The notes under the pieces: generated by a model
Database searches by the model: none
The model's input: the letters and a program-made list of their open reading frames with translations, nothing else
Told to the model about the DNA's origin: nothing
Part shown: positions 61,901 through 64,000 of the stretch, piece after piece
Numbering within the stretch: the stretch's first letter is position 1
How the letters are laid out: every line of letters begins with the position of its first letter
NCBI GenBank assembly: GCA_016748015.1
Contig: JAAOMT010000678.1
Span: 476,389 to 540,388 of the forward strand
From: Geosiphon pyriformis
Lineage: Eukaryota > Glomeromycota > Glomeromycetes > Archaeosporales > Geosiphonaceae
Direction of reading: 5' to 3'
Length of the DNA stretch: 64,000 nucleotides
Program-made: the position numbers and the translations under genes

Positions 61901-62499
61901 AATTAATATTATTTAAAATATTTTATATAATTATAAAATTATTATTAATTTAAATTATATTATTAAAAAATAATTTAATTATAAAATATATAATTAAATT
62001 TAATTTTACATAAAAAAATTATAAAATTCTTTAAAAAAACTTTATTTTAATTAATCTAATTACAAAAATAATTGTTTATATTAATATACTTTTGTAAAAC
62101 ATTTTTTATATTATAAATAATTAAAATTTTATTTAATAAAATTTTAAAAAAAACTTTGTTAACAATTTTAATTAAAGTAATAAATTAATATTAACCAAAC
62201 AGAAAAAAAACTAATTAAAAAAACATAATTAATATATTATAACAAAAAATAATATAAAATTACATAAAATAATTAAGATAATTAATAAAATTCAAAAACT
62301 TCTTTTTTTTTTATGTCTAAAATTTACAGAAAAAATACATTTATTGAAAAAAAGTTTTAATCATTTAGTAAAATAAATTCAAACTATTTCTGCTTGATTA
62401 TAAGATCATTTTAGGTCTTAATATTGCTATTATAAAGAAATTTGTTAAAGATTTTGGCTTTAATATTATTGTCAAACCTACTTTATTAAAAAAAAAAGA
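58979..62499. other. BTB upstream region then extremely AT-rich CpG-free desert
   Basis: 58979-59410 is of normal composition and presumably promoter; an open frame at 58947-59222 (minus) starts with TTG after a stop and is judged spurious. From 59,410 to the window end I find no CpG. 59.4-62.4 kb is nearly pure A/T with no gene. Confidence 0.55.
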
Positions 62500-64000
62500 G
62501 TGGTGTTTTAGAAGATAGTTTAGATAACAAAAAAGTGTTTGCCAAGAGATTAAGTAATTACTTTTGGAGTTTAGAAATTAGTAATTTTACTAAATCTAAT
62601 AGTATTAACATAAAAGTGGAGTGTTTAGTTAAAGAAACTAGTATTGATAATAGTAAGGATAACATTTTTGCTGATGTGAATTCTGACTAAATATCAAAAG
62701 ATTCATAAGTAAAAACCAAAAAAGTTTTGAGTAAGCCATTAAGAAAAATCAATTTTTTAAATAATAATGATAATAATATTTTTTTAAATGCTCTTTTGGT
62801 GTTTTTTTCTCTTTCAAAAATCTGGTCAATGTCTTTGTTAGAAAGTTTTTTGTTTTAAATATCAAATTAGATAGAATTGCTTGGAAAACATCTCAAAAAA
62901 AGTGTATAATAGTCAGAAAACTATTTTCAAGAATCAATAATTTTAAGAAAGCATTAATTTCTTCAAAATTTGCTGGAATTATTTGTCTTTTTTTTACATC
63001 TGAATTGGGTTTAGCACAAATTATAGAAAAGACAAAAGCTGTAAATGTTTTGGTAAACAGTAATCTCAAAAAATTTATTAAGTATTTAGATTAAGCTGTA
63101 ATGATAAAAAAAATTCTAATTAGAATATTAGCTGAAACTGTATATGCTGTATTATCTAAGTTTAGAATAATAAAGTCAATTAAAATGCAATTAATAGAAA
63201 TGTGGCAAAAGGCTGTAATAGAGTTTAAGTAAATAGAGTATGCTAATTTGGTCATAGTGAAATGGTCTATCCTAATCAAAAAAGATGCTATGTATATGGT
63301 AAGAACTTATAAGAACAAAGATTCATGGGATATAAAAAATTATAATAGAGCATTGTTCTATATATTACCAATGGAAACAAATGCTTATAACATCTGAAAT
63401 TTCATTAAATCAATTGGTAAAAAAATGTGCATTATTAATTAGTATCTAGTTATATATACCCAATTAAAATGTGTTGTTGTTTGTTTTATTTCTGCTGAAT
63501 TATTTGATGCTGTCATGAGAACCATATCAGTATTAAGAAGCACTAATCTGCACTAGTTTTGTCTGATTTTTGCTAAGTATGTAAAGTATAGAAATATAAG
63601 TTATATGTTATTAAACTGTTTATAGATGAAAATTTTTTCTTTAGTAAATTTTTTTACAAAATATTGTTAAATACAAATAAGAGCAAACTGGCAATTATTT
63701 ATGCAAAATGTTTGGTTTTTATTCTTTATTTAATTATTTTTAGTAGTGTTTTTTGGGTAAAAGTTGTTGATGAGTTTTTTTTTCCTCTTTTTGTACACAA
63801 TAGTTTGTCAAATTCTGGTTTTTTTCTGAAGATAAAGTTTATTCTATTAGTGCTTAAGTAAATAAATAGTAGATTTGCTGTTTTTGAATACAGTCTTATC
63901 AGTTTTATAGAACAAGTTGGTAAGCTGGTTAAGAGGTTAAACACACTTGGGCCAACAGTTTTCTAGTCTAATTCTAAATATTAGCCATTAGTAACTCTTT
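62500..64000 (+). pseudogene. Relic of LINE-type retroelement ORF1, runs off window
   Basis: A plus-strand protein can be followed through many stops: VFAKRLSNYFWSLEI (about 62537), EKTKAVNVLVNSNLKKFIKY (about 63026), ILAETVYAVLSKFRIIKSIK, AVIEFK, KWSILIKKDAMYMV (about 63261), YNRALFYILPMETNAYN, KCVVVCFISAELFDAVM, then SKLAIIYAKC (about 63682), SSVFWVKVVDEFFFPLF, and EQVGKLVKRLNTLGPTVF to near 63960. The order, an RRM-like pair of segments followed by a hinge and a helical tail, matches from memory an ORF1-type protein family of non-LTR retroelements abundant in Rhizophagus genomes. Most stops (TAG, TAA) sit where Gln or Trp is expected, and Cys positions of the expected zinc knuckle are largely lost to Tyr. 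The relic continues past 64000 and may include reverse transcriptase beyond. Confidence 0.55.

Noticed and set aside
63091-63279. Minus-strand frame in the LINE relic
   Set aside because: Antisense of the readable plus-strand ORF1 relic.

Overview
This window looks like nuclear DNA from a very AT-rich, repeat-rich fungus, most probably an arbuscular mycorrhizal fungus (Glomeromycotina, Rhizophagus/Glomus-like). The reasons are a crowd of MATA-HMG-type HMG-box genes, Sel1-repeat proteins, a MATH-BTB gene, short GT-AG introns (57-147 nt) with CTAAC/TTAAC-like branch points, long gene-poor deserts full of microsatellites, and relics of Tc1/mariner, DDE and LINE-like elements. The species is inferred from gene content, not proven. 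A run of 20 N at 28261-28280 is an assembly gap.

Layout. 1-30 kb: four HMG-box genes (2029 +, 7969 -, 26371 -, 29675 -) are scattered around a decayed DDE transposase (5.4-6.2 kb), a candidate three-exon micro-gene (9981-10626 +), two neighbouring minus-strand Sel1-repeat genes (17197-18260 with two introns; 19151-20551 or slightly longer) and a single-pass membrane O-fucosyltransferase-like gene (21546-22985 -). 30-46 kb: mostly non-coding DNA with broken coding relics (30.8, 33.9 kb), then a plus-strand HMG group of two intact genes (39319, 40751) and one clear pseudogene (44862-45397). 46-51 kb: two more coding-like relics, an intact three-exon gene for a highly charged, probably nuclear protein (47742-49192), and a dead Tc1/mariner element complete with inverted repeats and TA target site (49860-51125). 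51-64 kb: two extremely AT-rich, CpG-free deserts flank an island holding a three-exon MATH-BTB gene (57608-58978 -). The right-hand desert ends in a LINE-like ORF1 relic that runs off the window.

The genes do not form an operon or an obvious pathway. The most coherent theme is local birth and death of HMG-box genes: three sequence subgroups, each sitting together, one with a dead member. A second theme is strong sequence decay. CpG is absent over more than 10 kb of transposon-bearing DNA, while genes a few hundred bases away keep it, which fits deamination of methylated cytosine in silenced regions. Gene models here join exons by reading frame and splice signals only; no transcripts were available.
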